From Pelistega ratti (GTDB taxonomy: Bacteria; Pseudomonadota; Gammaproteobacteria; Burkholderiales; Burkholderiaceae_B): DNA of 64,000 nt. Below are positions 19,723 to 29,337 of the stretch, one piece after another. Position numbers and translations under genes: made by a program. Below the pieces are notes generated by a model. That model was given only the letters and a program-made list of their open reading frames with translations. It did not search any database and was not told the origin of the DNA. The stretch spans positions 1,240,001 through 1,304,000 of the forward strand of contig NZ_CP047165.1 of assembly GCF_009833965.1 (NCBI RefSeq). The letters run 5' to 3'. Within the stretch, counting starts at the first letter, position 1; the number at the start of each line of letters is the position of its first letter.

Positions 19723-21396
19723 ATGTCATTTGACACCTTGGGCTTAGCCCCCGTTTTGCTTAACGCGATTAAAAAAGCAGGATTTACACAACCTACCCCC
19801 GTCCAATCAGCCGCTATTCCTATGGCACTCAATGGGCATGATCTTATCGTTACCGCACAAACAGGCAGCGGTAAAACAGCTGCATTTATGCTACCTGCCC
19901 TACAGAAAATAGCCACCCAAACACCAAGTAAAGATAAAAAAGCCAGTGTACAAATGCTTGTTCTCACACCTACGCGTGAATTAGCATTACAAGTGGCAGA
20001 AGCAGCTAAGATCTATAGTTCTGGGATAAAAGATTTACGCATAGCAACCGTTGTAGGGGGTATGCCTTATGGAGCACAGATTAAAGCACTTTCTCGCCGA
20101 GTAGATATTTTAGTCGCCACACCGGGACGACTAATTGATCATCTACAAGCCAAACGCGTGAATTTATCTAAAATTCATAGCCTTGTACTGGATGAAGCTG
20201 ACCGTATGCTCGATATGGGTTTTATTGATGATATTGATCGTATCGTGGCGCAGACTCCCAAAAACCGACAAACGCTTATGTTCTCTGCAACCTTTGAGGG
20301 AAGTATTGTACGTTTAGCCCAAGAAATACTTAATGATCCGCAAAGAATTTCGATTGCCGATCAAAAAGATAAACATACCAATATTAAACAATGTCTCTTA
20401 TATGCAGACGATCTTGGACATAAATTCCGATTATTAGATTATTTATTACGTGATGCACGTTTAGAGCAAGCAATTGTCTTTACCGCAACAAAACGTGGTG
20501 CAGATGATTTAGCCGAACGCCTAGAAGATGCTGGGTTTGCTGCTGCTGCTTTACATGGTGATATGAATCAACGACAACGTACCCGTACTTTAAATTTCCT
20601 ACAAAAAGGACGTATTCAAGTGCTTGTCGCAACCGATGTTGCTGCCCGTGGGATAGATATTCAAGGTATTACACACTCTATTAACTATGATTTACCCATG
20701 CAAGCCGAAGATTATGTACACCGTATCGGTCGTACAGGACGTGCCGGACGTGATGGATTAGCATTCACGCTTGCTACACATAGTGAGCGTTTTAAAGTAC
20801 GCCGTATTGAAAAATTTATTGGTCAAACCATTGAAACAGATACCATCCCAGGTTTAGAGCCAACACCAAAACCTATCAAAACCAAAGAGAGCAAATCACG
20901 TCATAAAGCAGATTCGCGTAAAAACAAATCTTCACAAGAAAAAGAATTGGCACGTGATGGTTTTGCTCATCGTAAAGGGTTAAAAACAGAAAAAAATAGT
21001 GAGAAAATCAGTAAATCCACTCGTACCAAAGCGATTACTACTCATCAAGAAAACTTTTTTGAAGATAGCAATCCTTTTCAAGCATCACGTCCAACCACTA
21101 CATCTCGTACTAAACGTATAAAAGAAGAACGCACACCACACCACACACTAGAGGGCGATTTTGAAATATTAAGTGCTTCTGAAGCCAGACAACTGAAAAA
21201 ACAACTGGGGAAAGCACCTAAATTTGCAGATTATGAACGTGGCGCTCGTAGTAGTAAAGCAAAATACAATCGAGAAACAAAACGTACTCGCACCAGCCGA
21301 GATGATCCTAAACGTGGTAAACGTACGACAGCAGAAGCAAATCGCGCAGAGACACGCAAGAAAGTGAGTCGAAGCCATAAACGCAAAGCACGTTAA
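19723..21396 (+). CDS. rhlE: DEAD-box RNA helicase, RhlE-like, with basic C-terminal tail
   Basis: ATP-dependent RNA helicase. Domain 1 has the Q-motif region FTQPTPVQ, motif I AQTGSGKT (residues 45-52), PTRELA, TPGR, the DEAD box in LVLDEADRML, and SAT. Domain 2 has VFTATKRGADDLAERL, ATDVAARGIDI and HRIGRTGRAGRDG. After about residue 375 comes a ~180-residue Lys/Arg/Ser/Thr-rich disordered tail ending HKRKAR, probably RNA-binding. The MSFDTLGL start is typical of RhlE. A leader hairpin covers its Shine-Dalgarno, suggesting temperature or feedback control. Confidence 0.9.
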   Translation: MSFDTLGLAPVLLNAIKKAGFTQPTPVQSAAIPMALNGHDLIVTAQTGSGKTAAFMLPALQKIATQTPSKDKKASVQMLVLTPTRELALQVAEAAKIYSSGIKDLRIATVVGGMPYGAQIKALSRRVDILVATPGRLIDHLQAKRVNLSKIHSLVLDEADRMLDMGFIDDIDRIVAQTPKNRQTLMFSATFEGSIVRLAQEILNDPQRISIADQKDKHTNIKQCLLYADDLGHKFRLLDYLLRDARLEQAIVFTATKRGADDLAERLEDAGFAAAALHGDMNQRQRTRTLNFLQKGRIQVLVATDVAARGIDIQGITHSINYDLPMQAEDYVHRIGRTGRAGRDGLAFTLATHSERFKVRRIEKFIGQTIETDTIPGLEPTPKPIKTKESKSRHKADSRKNKSSQEKELARDGFAHRKGLKTEKNSEKISKSTRTKAITTHQENFFEDSNPFQASRPTTTSRTKRIKEERTPHHTLEGDFEILSASEARQLKKQLGKAPKFADYERGARSSKAKYNRETKRTRTSRDDPKRGKRTTAEANRAETRKKVSRSHKRKAR

Positions 21397-21476
21397 TACG
21401 GGTAAATATTGATTAAGGGGCTATTAGCATAGCGATAGTAACAATAATATATAAGGTTATCAATTAAGGTAGTTTT

Positions 21477-22355
21477 ATGTTAAAAGGCATTTGTTTTTCA
21501 TTATTTTCTTCTTGCCTATTTAGCTATTTATATTATTTTTCAACACTATTATTACCGCTAAGTGGTACAGATGTTTTTGGTTATCGTGTTCTTTTAACCG
21601 CCCCTTTTGTCGCACTAGCTATTATTCTATTTAAACAACAAGGTAAATTTATCCATCATTTGAAACGGATACAAAAACACCCTCTACTTATCCTTATTTT
21701 TATGATAAATGGTGGTATTATTGGCTTTCAAATGTGGCTATTCCTATGGGCACCAAATAATGGTAGTGCAATAAGTGTTTCTATCGGCTATTTATTACTT
21801 CCTATCGTCATGGTAGCCGCAGCACGTTTTATTTTTAAGGAACATATTTCACCCTTAAAATTTACAGCCGTTATGGTCGCTATGATAGGTGTTATCATCA
21901 CTATTTTGACTAAAGGCGAACTATCTTGGGAAGCCTCTGCTATTTGTATTGGTTACACCACTTATTTTAGTTTACGAAAAAAACTTAAAATGATGGATAT
22001 TACCGCCTTTTTTATTGAAATACTACTATTACTTCCCCTCTGCTTATACTTTATCTGGCAGACCGATATACAAAGTGTTCAGCTCCAAAACCCCTCTATT
22101 TTCTATCTTTTACCTATTTTAGGCTTAATCAGCGGAACAGCTTTAATTTCTTACATACTAGCCAGTAATTATTTACCTATTAATCTATTAGGATTATTAG
22201 GTTATATCGAGCCTATTATTATGTTCTGGATAGCCATTCTAATTGGTGAAACAATGGATAGCGATACCTATCCATTATTTGTATGTCTTATTATGGCGAT
22301 GGTTTTGATTGTTATAGATGGAATAAGATATGCTAGGCAAGCAAAGTATAAATAA
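21477..22355 (+). CDS. EamA/DMT-superfamily permease (RarD-like)
   Basis: Inner-membrane protein of 292 aa with ten predicted hydrophobic segments in two EamA halves. The start MLKGICFSLFSSCLFSYLYY and the segment YIEPIIMFWIAILIGETMD resemble RarD-type transporters, which export or import small metabolites. The substrate is unknown. Shine-Dalgarno AAGGTA lies about 7 nt before the ATG. It is convergent with the next gene. Confidence 0.8.
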   Translation: MLKGICFSLFSSCLFSYLYYFSTLLLPLSGTDVFGYRVLLTAPFVALAIILFKQQGKFIHHLKRIQKHPLLILIFMINGGIIGFQMWLFLWAPNNGSAISVSIGYLLLPIVMVAAARFIFKEHISPLKFTAVMVAMIGVIITILTKGELSWEASAICIGYTTYFSLRKKLKMMDITAFFIEILLLLPLCLYFIWQTDIQSVQLQNPSIFYLLPILGLISGTALISYILASNYLPINLLGLLGYIEPIIMFWIAILIGETMDSDTYPLFVCLIMAMVLIVIDGIRYARQAKYK

Positions 22356-22394
22356 GGATATTTACGTCCAATATTATTTATATTTAAAATAACC

Positions 22395-22418
22395 AAAAAG
22401 TGGGCTTGCCTTGCCCAC
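22395..22418. terminator. Terminator between convergent genes
   Basis: Arms GTGGGC / GCCCAC with a 7-nt loop. The minus-strand reading is followed by TTTTT, serving the gene at 22433-22858. Confidence 0.75.
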
Positions 22419-22432
22419 CAATTATTACTGCT

Positions 22433-22858
22433 CTATCTAGCCCCATCAAAAACAGATTTAAAATCATCTATTTTTATAATATCATTTTCCTTAACCACCT
22501 TAATATCCGTAATTCCTTTCCAGCCCATATCAAGATACTCAACACGATACCATTGACTATTATCTTTAGGGGTAATATTAATGATTTTACTTTTAGCATT
22601 CTCTTCTAACTCATCTTGCGCACCTGTACGTAAAGCCTCAGTGGCATAGCAAGTATCTTCACAATCATACTCATAAAGGTCTTGTAGTTTTTGTAAAAAA
22701 TGGGCTGTCCCTACTTTTTTATTTTTAGCTAAATCCTTTATTCCAAAAACATATTGTGTATAAAAATTTGAAATAGCAGATTGAGCATCATTAACACTAA
22801 TAGCAAAAACTTGAGTTGAAACCAATAAAGCTAATAAAGCTATTGTCATTTTTTTCAT
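22433..22858 (-). CDS. Secreted small protein, possibly DUF3828-like
   Basis: 141-aa protein with a clear signal peptide (residues 1-19, ending TQVFA). The mature part begins with a helix AQSAISNFYTQYVFG reminiscent of DUF3828 periplasmic proteins, and carries two Cys in CEDTC. Its C-terminal half looks like a small beta-rich domain (WYRVEYLDMGWKGITDIKV). The function is unknown and the family assignment is tentative. It is monocistronic with its own terminator. Confidence 0.65.
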   Translation of the reverse strand: MKKMTIALLALLVSTQVFAISVNDAQSAISNFYTQYVFGIKDLAKNKKVGTAHFLQKLQDLYEYDCEDTCYATEALRTGAQDELEENAKSKIINITPKDNSQWYRVEYLDMGWKGITDIKVVKENDIIKIDDFKSVFDGAR

Positions 22859-23096
22859 TTTTCACCTATTATATAAATAATTAAAACAAAATATTTCTAT
22901 CCATAATAACAAGACTCCCCCTTTTCTACAAGTTCCTCCTTACTCTATAATAGTATGCTAAGTTAAACCATACTTATACTATAAAATCTCTTTTACATAT
23001 AGCTTAGATTTAGGTTCGAGCGATTAAACGGTATAATGAGGCATCTTAATTTAGTTTTTTAAAACTTACCTCAAAGAATTTTTATATATCAATATA

Positions 23097-24257
23097 ATGA
23101 GTAAACCACTACCCACCCCTCACCCTGAAGCTATCCATCATAGCCAAGCCTGCTTTGAAGCCATCAAAACTAAATATGCACCTGCAACACAGATTCCTTT
23201 TGAAGCATGGATGGATACCGCCTTATATCTACCTTATTGGGGATATTACACCGGGGGGCTACCTAAGCTTAGTGGAGAAAATACCGCTCAATCGGCTTTA
23301 CAAGGCGACTTTACCACAGCACCAGAATTAAGCCCTTGGTATGGTCGTGCATTAGCAATACAAGTACAACAAGTGCTTGATGCTTCACAGAGCCATACTA
23401 TTCTTGAGTTTGGTGCGGGTAGTGGAAAACTTGCCCTATCTATACTAGAACAACTTAATAACCCCAGCATTCATTATTTTATTCTTGAACTATCAGCAGA
23501 TTTGCGTGAACGTCAAAAGGCAACACTTCATCACTATACCCATCAAATCACTTGGTTAGACCAGCTACCTAGCTCCTTTGAGGGCTGTATTATTGCTAAT
23601 GAAGTATTAGATGCTATGCCTGTCAAATTAGTACAATGGAATCAGCACCATCAGCTTGAAGAGGTTTATGTATCATGGGAAAATGGTTTGCCAAGTTATA
23701 AAAACTTACCTGCTTCTACTGAGCTTTCGCAAATAATGTCAGCCCGTATGCCAGCACTCCCCCATTATCAAACTGAAATTAATCTTCGTGGTGAAGCATG
23801 GGTAAAGGCAATGGGGAGTTACCTTAAAAAAGGAGGGGCACTCTTAATTGATTACGGTTTTCCTCGTCATGAATACTATCACCCTCAGCGACATCAGGGA
23901 ACATTAATGTGCCATTTCCAGCATCATGCACATGATAACCCACTTATTTATGTAGGCTTACAAGATATTACCGCTCACGTTGATTTTACGGCTATAGCTG
24001 ATGCTGCACTTGAGGGAGGATTAGAGGTATTAGGTTATACTAGCCAAGCACGTTTTTTAATGAATTGTGGTTTATTAAACTTACTTAGTCAGCTTGATCC
24101 TCAAAATGTACAACACTATGCACAACAAATAGGGCCTGTACAAAAATTACTATCCGAAGCTGAAATGGGCGAACTATTTAAGGTGATGTTATTAGGGAAA
24201 GAGTTAGATATAGATCCCATTGGATTTATGAATGGAGATAGAAGGTATATGCTTTAG
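23097..24257 (+). CDS. SAM-dependent methyltransferase, MidA/NDUFAF7 family
   Basis: 386-aa protein of the COG1565 family. The SAM-binding glycine motif is ILEFGAGSGKLALSIL (around residues 102-117), with CIIANEVLDAMPVKLVQWN typical of MidA and LIDYGFPRHEYYHPQR later. Mitochondrial relatives methylate an Arg of complex I subunit NDUFS2; the bacterial target is usually unproven. Its neighbours do not clarify the role. It is convergent with cca. Confidence 0.85.
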   Translation: MSKPLPTPHPEAIHHSQACFEAIKTKYAPATQIPFEAWMDTALYLPYWGYYTGGLPKLSGENTAQSALQGDFTTAPELSPWYGRALAIQVQQVLDASQSHTILEFGAGSGKLALSILEQLNNPSIHYFILELSADLRERQKATLHHYTHQITWLDQLPSSFEGCIIANEVLDAMPVKLVQWNQHHQLEEVYVSWENGLPSYKNLPASTELSQIMSARMPALPHYQTEINLRGEAWVKAMGSYLKKGGALLIDYGFPRHEYYHPQRHQGTLMCHFQHHAHDNPLIYVGLQDITAHVDFTAIADAALEGGLEVLGYTSQARFLMNCGLLNLLSQLDPQNVQHYAQQIGPVQKLLSEAEMGELFKVMLLGKELDIDPIGFMNGDRRYML

Positions 24258-24319
24258 TATTATAAGAAATAGTTTAAATATAAATTATTTCTTATAATTC
24301 ATTTACTTAATAACAAAAA

Positions 24320-25483
24320 TCACCCCAACAATACCCCTTCTCTCGCCTCTCTTACCGCTATTTTAATCTGTTCTACTTGCCCTTTATATTGTTGGGCAAT
24401 TTGCCCTGCTTCTACTGATTTTACCTTTTGAAGTACCGTTTTCCAGAAATCCAAATAGGCAATACTTTGCACCACAGACATTTGATGAATAATCGTACAT
24501 ACTTCAATCAACTGCCATAGTCTTTCTGGTTTACGAATACCATCTACTTGTTCAATAAAACTAACTATTTGATGGGCTTGGTCTGATGTCATTGGCAGCT
24601 GTTGAATCCCTTGTAATTCAGAAAATCCCTTATACACAATCGGTAGATAATGCGCATAGTCTGCCTGTTCTTTTGCTACCCGTAATTGTTGAGACAATCG
24701 TTTTACTTGTTCACTTTTCCATACCAATAAAGCATAGCGTTGTGAAAGCGTTAGTCTTCTTTTCGCACTTTCTACTAAGTATTCTCCTATTGAAGTATCC
24801 CAATGTAATAAGGGAATCACAACAGACAATGCCCCTATATCGGCTAAAAAGGTAAAACAGCGTTGTGGTTCTTTTTCCATCAAGGCACGAGAAATTTCTT
24901 TCCATACTCGCTCTGCTACTAGAGCATTCACCTCACCATTACACACCATTTGCCGACATAGTAAGATAGTTTCAGAAGCCACAGAAAATGTACTCAATCG
25001 ACTTAAAAATCGCCCTAATCGTAAAATCCGTACAGGGTCTTCAACAAAGGCTTCACTCACATGGCGAAATAATTTTATATTTAAATCATTAACCCCCTGA
25101 TAAGGGTCATAAATATTTCCCTGTTGATCTGTTGCTATCGCATTAATCGTAAAGTCTCTACGCTTTAAGTCTTCCGCCAGACTAACATCTTTCCCTGTAT
25201 AAAAAGTAAACCCCTGATACCCTCGTCCTGATTTTCTTTCTGTACGAGCAAGGGCATATTCTTCCTTTGTAATAGGGTGTAGAAAAACAGGAAAATCACC
25301 GCCAACAGGGATAAATTGCCGAGCCACCATCTCTTCTGGTGTACTGCCTACCACTACCCAATCTTTATCACCTGATGGTAAATGTAGCAAAGCATCTCTT
25401 ACCGCACCACCGACACAAAAAATAGATAATCCTTCTGTGTATTGATCAGATTCAAAGGCTAGGTTAGAAAGCGTTATTGTCAC
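24320..25483 (-). CDS. cca: tRNA nucleotidyltransferase (CCA-adding enzyme)
   Basis: Adds or repairs the 3' CCA of tRNAs. The nucleotidyltransferase motif is CVGGAVRD followed by the metal-binding pair in GDKDWVVVG, with ARTERKSGRGYQGF, RRDFTINAIA and the RILRLGRFLSRL region behind it. The open frame extends to 25555, but the better start is GTG at 25481-25483, with Shine-Dalgarno AAGGA 7 nt upstream, giving 387 aa. The extra residues upstream do not resemble the family. cca-slt-ygfA order is typical of Alcaligenaceae. Confidence 0.92.
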   Translation of the reverse strand: MTITLSNLAFESDQYTEGLSIFCVGGAVRDALLHLPSGDKDWVVVGSTPEEMVARQFIPVGGDFPVFLHPITKEEYALARTERKSGRGYQGFTFYTGKDVSLAEDLKRRDFTINAIATDQQGNIYDPYQGVNDLNIKLFRHVSEAFVEDPVRILRLGRFLSRLSTFSVASETILLCRQMVCNGEVNALVAERVWKEISRALMEKEPQRCFTFLADIGALSVVIPLLHWDTSIGEYLVESAKRRLTLSQRYALLVWKSEQVKRLSQQLRVAKEQADYAHYLPIVYKGFSELQGIQQLPMTSDQAHQIVSFIEQVDGIRKPERLWQLIEVCTIIHQMSVVQSIAYLDFWKTVLQKVKSVEAGQIAQQYKGQVEQIKIAVREAREGVLLG

Positions 25484-25653
25484 GGTGATATCCTTATTTT
25501 TACTGAAAATCTTTATGGATGAGCGAGAATACCTACACTCCCTATTACCAATCATAGTATGGGTTTTCTAGCCCTCTATATAATACTTTACTAATTTCAT
25601 AAAATATATAAATACAAAAAAAGCACAAAATAGTGATTAACCAAGCGAAAGAG

Positions 25654-25694
25654 CAAAACCCCTAACCCTTATGGCAATATTCACCAATAAGGGT
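25654..25694 (-). terminator. Probable terminator of slt
   Basis: Arms ACCCTTAT / ATAAGGGT, extended by GGC/GCC-type inner pairs, with a GGGGTTTT stretch after the minus-strand stem. Confidence 0.5.
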
Positions 25695-25718
25695 AGTATT
25701 TATATACCCAATATTTTA

Positions 25719-27734
25719 TTAAGGTGCAATTGTCCCCAAGCGATTTTTCAGTGATTTCACTTTTCCTTTATTAAACAAAGCGTCATACCATACCGCATTT
25801 GCCAAAACATTCTTCACATAAATCCGTGTTTCTGTAAAAGGAATGGTTTCTGCAAAAATAGCGCCCTCTACAGGATGTGTTAATGCTGATCGCCAACGTT
25901 TCGCCCGATTAGGTCCTGCATTATAGCCAGCCGTAGCCAAGACCTCTTTCCCATCTAAGTCAGCTTGTATCATGCTTAGATAATTTGTACCTAAAATAGT
26001 ATTCACTTCAAAATCATTCACGCGACTAGGTGAAAAATCACTCATTCCTATTTTATTAGCTACTAGCTTTGCCGTTCCCGGCATTAATTGCATCAAACCT
26101 GATGCCCCCACCGTTGATCGGGCAACCGATACAAAACGAGACTCTTGACGAATTAAGCCATATACCCAAGAGGGAGCAATACCCACACTTCTCGCTTGCT
26201 GTCCTACTCGACCTTCAAATGGTGCTAAAAAGCGTTGATGAAAATTCACTTCTCGCTTAGTGAGCATAGAGGTATTAATCGCTCTATCATAAATATGTTC
26301 ATTCTCTGCCCATTGTGCAGCCGCTAATAAGTCTCTATCCCCTAATCCCACAATGGCATAGTTCCACTCGGCTACCGCTTCATTACGCCAACCTAGTGAA
26401 AATAAAGCAACTGCTTTTTGTAAACCTGTATTTTGCTTAATATGATTTAGTTCAGCGGTACTAACAGGCGCTGCTTGTGTAGGAAAAGTAATATGACCAT
26501 GTAATGCTTCTTGCCCTAATAAACCATAAAAATCATATTGCCCCTCTAATTGTGCAAATAAAGCATTGGCTTGTGCTGTATGCCCTCTTTCTTTTAAGGC
26601 ACGAGCTTTCCAGTACGTCCATACAGTTTCTTTTTGCTGCGTAGAATCCATTAAATTAATCGCTTTTTCTACCCATGCCCAATCAATTTTAGGTTGACGT
26701 AATGCGGCTCTTACTCGCCATGCCGCATTATATGGACTGAGCTGAATATCTTTGCCTAACCGGTACCATTGATCTGCCCGATCCTCCAGATTTAAGACAG
26801 ATACCAAGGCAAACTGTGTATAAGCCCATTGCTGGTCTTTAGCACTTAATAAAGCCGCACCCTGTGTTTTTAAAAAATGAATACCATTCTCTCGATCTTG
26901 TCTTGCTAAACGACTAAATGCCAATGTTCTTAACTCTGCCTGCTCTATATTCTTTGCAGGACCAAATTGAGTATCTAACCATTGTTTAGGATTATTTATT
27001 ATTGCATTAAACTGCTGAAAACCCTCTGTAGTAAAGGCTACTCGAGCATAACGCTGAGCCATTGCTTTATTATCATACTCTACCGCTTCTCTCAAAGGTT
27101 CTCTTAGTTTATGTAAATCAACTAAACCTTTTGATTTTAAAGTATTTAACATTGCACCACAGGCATCATTATTCTTAGCACTTGCCAAGGCTTCCGATAT
27201 GGATACTGACTGACCCAATGCTGCTTTTGCCTGATAATAGGCACAAATACCAGAAGCATGGTTAATTGTCGGTTTACCTAACTGTACTGCCGTTCTAAAA
27301 TCCCCTTGCTTTGCCGCAGCTACTACCCAATCAGCTTTTAAGCGTGCAGAGACATAGGTATTAGGATACTGCTTAAAAAAAGATTGTAATAGGGTCACAG
27401 GTATATTAGTTTGACTTAATTGTTGGCGTAAGTACCAATACATAGGATATGCCCCTAGTTCATGATCATTTTGTGCTGCTATGGCATAATTTGGTAACAA
27501 ATCCCATTGGCGATTTTTCATGGCTTGATAGGCTTGAATCACACTTTGCCGAGCAGCCATATCCACAGATTGAATAGGCTTATATTCAATAGGGTGCTTA
27601 GCATTAATAGGGCTTGCTTGATGTGTTGTTCCCAGCTCTGTACTGGCATGAACAGTTGATTTATTGGATGAAGAACAACCAAGTAACAAGCCAAATATCG
27701 ATAAATATAAACCTTTTACAAGCTTTTTTTGCAT
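25719..27734 (-). CDS. slt: Soluble-type lytic murein transglycosylase (lipoprotein-like signal)
   Basis: 671-aa Slt70-type enzyme that cleaves peptidoglycan and releases 1,6-anhydromuramyl products. A lipoprotein signal with lipobox LLLGC (Cys20) is seen, so it is probably lipid-anchored, unlike soluble E. coli Slt70. A long alpha-superhelical region is followed by the lysozyme-like domain with catalytic Glu in IRQESRFVSVARS, then GASGLMQLMPGTAK and AGYNAGPNRAKRW. It is divergent from ygfA with a 38-bp gap. Confidence 0.93.
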   Translation of the reverse strand: MQKKLVKGLYLSIFGLLLGCSSSNKSTVHASTELGTTHQASPINAKHPIEYKPIQSVDMAARQSVIQAYQAMKNRQWDLLPNYAIAAQNDHELGAYPMYWYLRQQLSQTNIPVTLLQSFFKQYPNTYVSARLKADWVVAAAKQGDFRTAVQLGKPTINHASGICAYYQAKAALGQSVSISEALASAKNNDACGAMLNTLKSKGLVDLHKLREPLREAVEYDNKAMAQRYARVAFTTEGFQQFNAIINNPKQWLDTQFGPAKNIEQAELRTLAFSRLARQDRENGIHFLKTQGAALLSAKDQQWAYTQFALVSVLNLEDRADQWYRLGKDIQLSPYNAAWRVRAALRQPKIDWAWVEKAINLMDSTQQKETVWTYWKARALKERGHTAQANALFAQLEGQYDFYGLLGQEALHGHITFPTQAAPVSTAELNHIKQNTGLQKAVALFSLGWRNEAVAEWNYAIVGLGDRDLLAAAQWAENEHIYDRAINTSMLTKREVNFHQRFLAPFEGRVGQQARSVGIAPSWVYGLIRQESRFVSVARSTVGASGLMQLMPGTAKLVANKIGMSDFSPSRVNDFEVNTILGTNYLSMIQADLDGKEVLATAGYNAGPNRAKRWRSALTHPVEGAIFAETIPFTETRIYVKNVLANAVWYDALFNKGKVKSLKNRLGTIAP

Positions 27735-27772
27735 ATAATAAATCCTTTAGATGCTCGCTTTAGTTAGACAAA

Positions 27773-28360
27773 ATGATATGTTCCACTGATTATACTGTTT
27801 TACGCCAACAACTTTTAGCAAAACGCAAGAATCTCAGCGTATCACAACGTATCCAATGTAGCCAAATATTAAACAATACCTTATTACCTTTTATTGAACA
27901 GCATTTTCCTAAGGGCTCTTTAATTACCGCCTTTTGGCCCTTTGGTGATGAAATTGACATTAAAGAAACGTTATACCAATTGGATAAGAAAGGCTATATA
28001 CTCGCCCTCCCGCGTGTGGTTGAGCGGGATGCCCCCCTACGCTTTTATTATTGGACAAGTCAAACACCTATGAAAATCGGGCATTTTAATATCCCAGAAC
28101 CTCAAATGACCGAGGAGATACAGCATATTCCCGATCTAGTGCTCACGCCCTTACTTGGCTTCACACACCATAAAGATAGGCTAGGCTATGGTAAAGGATA
28201 TTATGATCGTACATTAAGCAAATGGTTACAACAAAAAGAAAATCTTGCTACTATTGGCATTAGCTGGGATGAAGGGCTTATTGATGATCCTTCTTATCAA
28301 CCTGCACCCCATGATGTACCTTTACAACGAATTTTGACACCATCTGGGTGGGTAGCATAA
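27773..28360 (+). CDS. ygfA: 5-formyltetrahydrofolate cyclo-ligase
   Basis: ATP-dependent conversion of 5-formyl-THF to 5,10-methenyl-THF. Motifs: RQQLLAKRKNLS at the N-terminus, FWPFGDEIDI, and the signature TPLLGFTHHKDRLGYGKGYY with the phosphate-binding glycines. The length is 195 aa. In gamma-proteobacteria 6S RNA precedes this gene; here only 38 bp separate it from slt, so ssrS is not at this spot. Confidence 0.93.
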   Translation: MICSTDYTVLRQQLLAKRKNLSVSQRIQCSQILNNTLLPFIEQHFPKGSLITAFWPFGDEIDIKETLYQLDKKGYILALPRVVERDAPLRFYYWTSQTPMKIGHFNIPEPQMTEEIQHIPDLVLTPLLGFTHHKDRLGYGKGYYDRTLSKWLQQKENLATIGISWDEGLIDDPSYQPAPHDVPLQRILTPSGWVA

Positions 28361-28363
28361 AAA

Positions 28364-29239
28364 TTAACTCATCTCTCTATGTTTCATCAACCATTCTGTT
28401 GGTGTTAAACCAAATTCTCGCTGAAAAATACGTGTTAAGACAGAGTTATGACTATACCCCACTTTCTCTGCCACAATAGAAACAGGTAGCCCTTTTAATA
28501 AGAGCATTTGAGCAACAGCAATCCGCCAATTGGCAAGGTAACTCATTGGAGGGATACCCATTACCGCTTTAAAATAGGAAGAAAAAGAAGAGCGTGACAT
28601 CAATGCTTTTTCTGCCATCATTTCTACTTGCCAGTTTTTTTCGGGATATTGGTGAATCTCCAATAAAAGCCCACTCAAATACTTATCTGTTAATCCTTGT
28701 AGTAGACCTATTTGAAGTAATTTTTTTGCTAAACAGCAACGTACTACTTGTATCGTAAAAAAAGCACATAAATGATGTACTGCTGCTTGGTAACCACAGG
28801 TTTGTTTTGTATTTTCCTCAAAAATCTGGTTGGCGATTACTTGTAACTCTGGACTATCCTCTAATGCTAAAACAACTATATTATTTAAGGTTTGTGTAAT
28901 GGGATTCCGTACACCACTCCCAAAATCAAAGCTAATACAAAAAATATCTAAACCTGTATTATCCAATGGTTGAATATGATGCAATACCTGAGAAGGAGAA
29001 AAAATAATACTTGGTTTATGAATATATTGACTTTTCCCATTATATAGTTGTAATTGACAAGCCCCCTGACGAATAAAATGTAAATACCCCTTATTTGGCT
29101 CATCAAAACTTCCTCTTCGGCATAGATTACCAATAAAGAACAAATCAGTACGAAATGGAAAATAGGTAAAAAGGTGGGTTAATGCATCCATTTTTACTCC
29201 TTTTGGTGTGATGGTCGAATTTTTTGGATAATCAGTCAA
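28364..29239 (-). CDS. AraC-family transcriptional regulator
   Basis: The C-terminal AraC/XylS DNA-binding domain has two helix-turn-helix units: WQVEMMAEKALMSRSSFSSY and VSIVAEKVGYSHNSVLTRIF followed by the FGLTPTEWL end motif. The N-terminal region is a cupin-type sensor (AraC_binding/Cupin_6-like), HFIRQGACQLQLYNGKSQYI. The frame opens at 29239; the internal Met at MDALTHLF (residue 17) may be the true start, because a Shine-Dalgarno-like AAGGAG lies before it. It is divergent from the exported hydrolase at 29338 and is its likely regulator. Confidence 0.85.
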   Translation of the reverse strand: MTDYPKNSTITPKGVKMDALTHLFTYFPFRTDLFFIGNLCRRGSFDEPNKGYLHFIRQGACQLQLYNGKSQYIHKPSIIFSPSQVLHHIQPLDNTGLDIFCISFDFGSGVRNPITQTLNNIVVLALEDSPELQVIANQIFEENTKQTCGYQAAVHHLCAFFTIQVVRCCLAKKLLQIGLLQGLTDKYLSGLLLEIHQYPEKNWQVEMMAEKALMSRSSFSSYFKAVMGIPPMSYLANWRIAVAQMLLLKGLPVSIVAEKVGYSHNSVLTRIFQREFGLTPTEWLMKHREMS

Positions 29240-29337
29240 AACAAAAGAAAATGAACATTCTACAATACACTCTCACACTAAATTAGCACAAATTGTTGCT
29301 TTATTTAACTGTTATCTACCCTAAAAAGGAATGCAAA

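Noticed and set aside
23005..23030. GGTTCGAGC resembling a tRNA T-loop
   Set aside because: No acceptor or anticodon stem can be built around it; the flanks are AT-rich promoter-like sequence.
24586..24855. Plus-strand 89-codon ORF inside cca
   Set aside because: Antisense shadow of a well-supported gene; no ribosome-binding site.
25484..25555. Extended N-terminus of cca from the upstream ATG
   Set aside because: GTG 25483 has a well-spaced AAGGA, and the extra 24 residues do not resemble the enzyme family.
27735..27772. 6S RNA expected next to ygfA
   Set aside because: Only 38 bp separate slt and ygfA, too short for the ~180-nt RNA.
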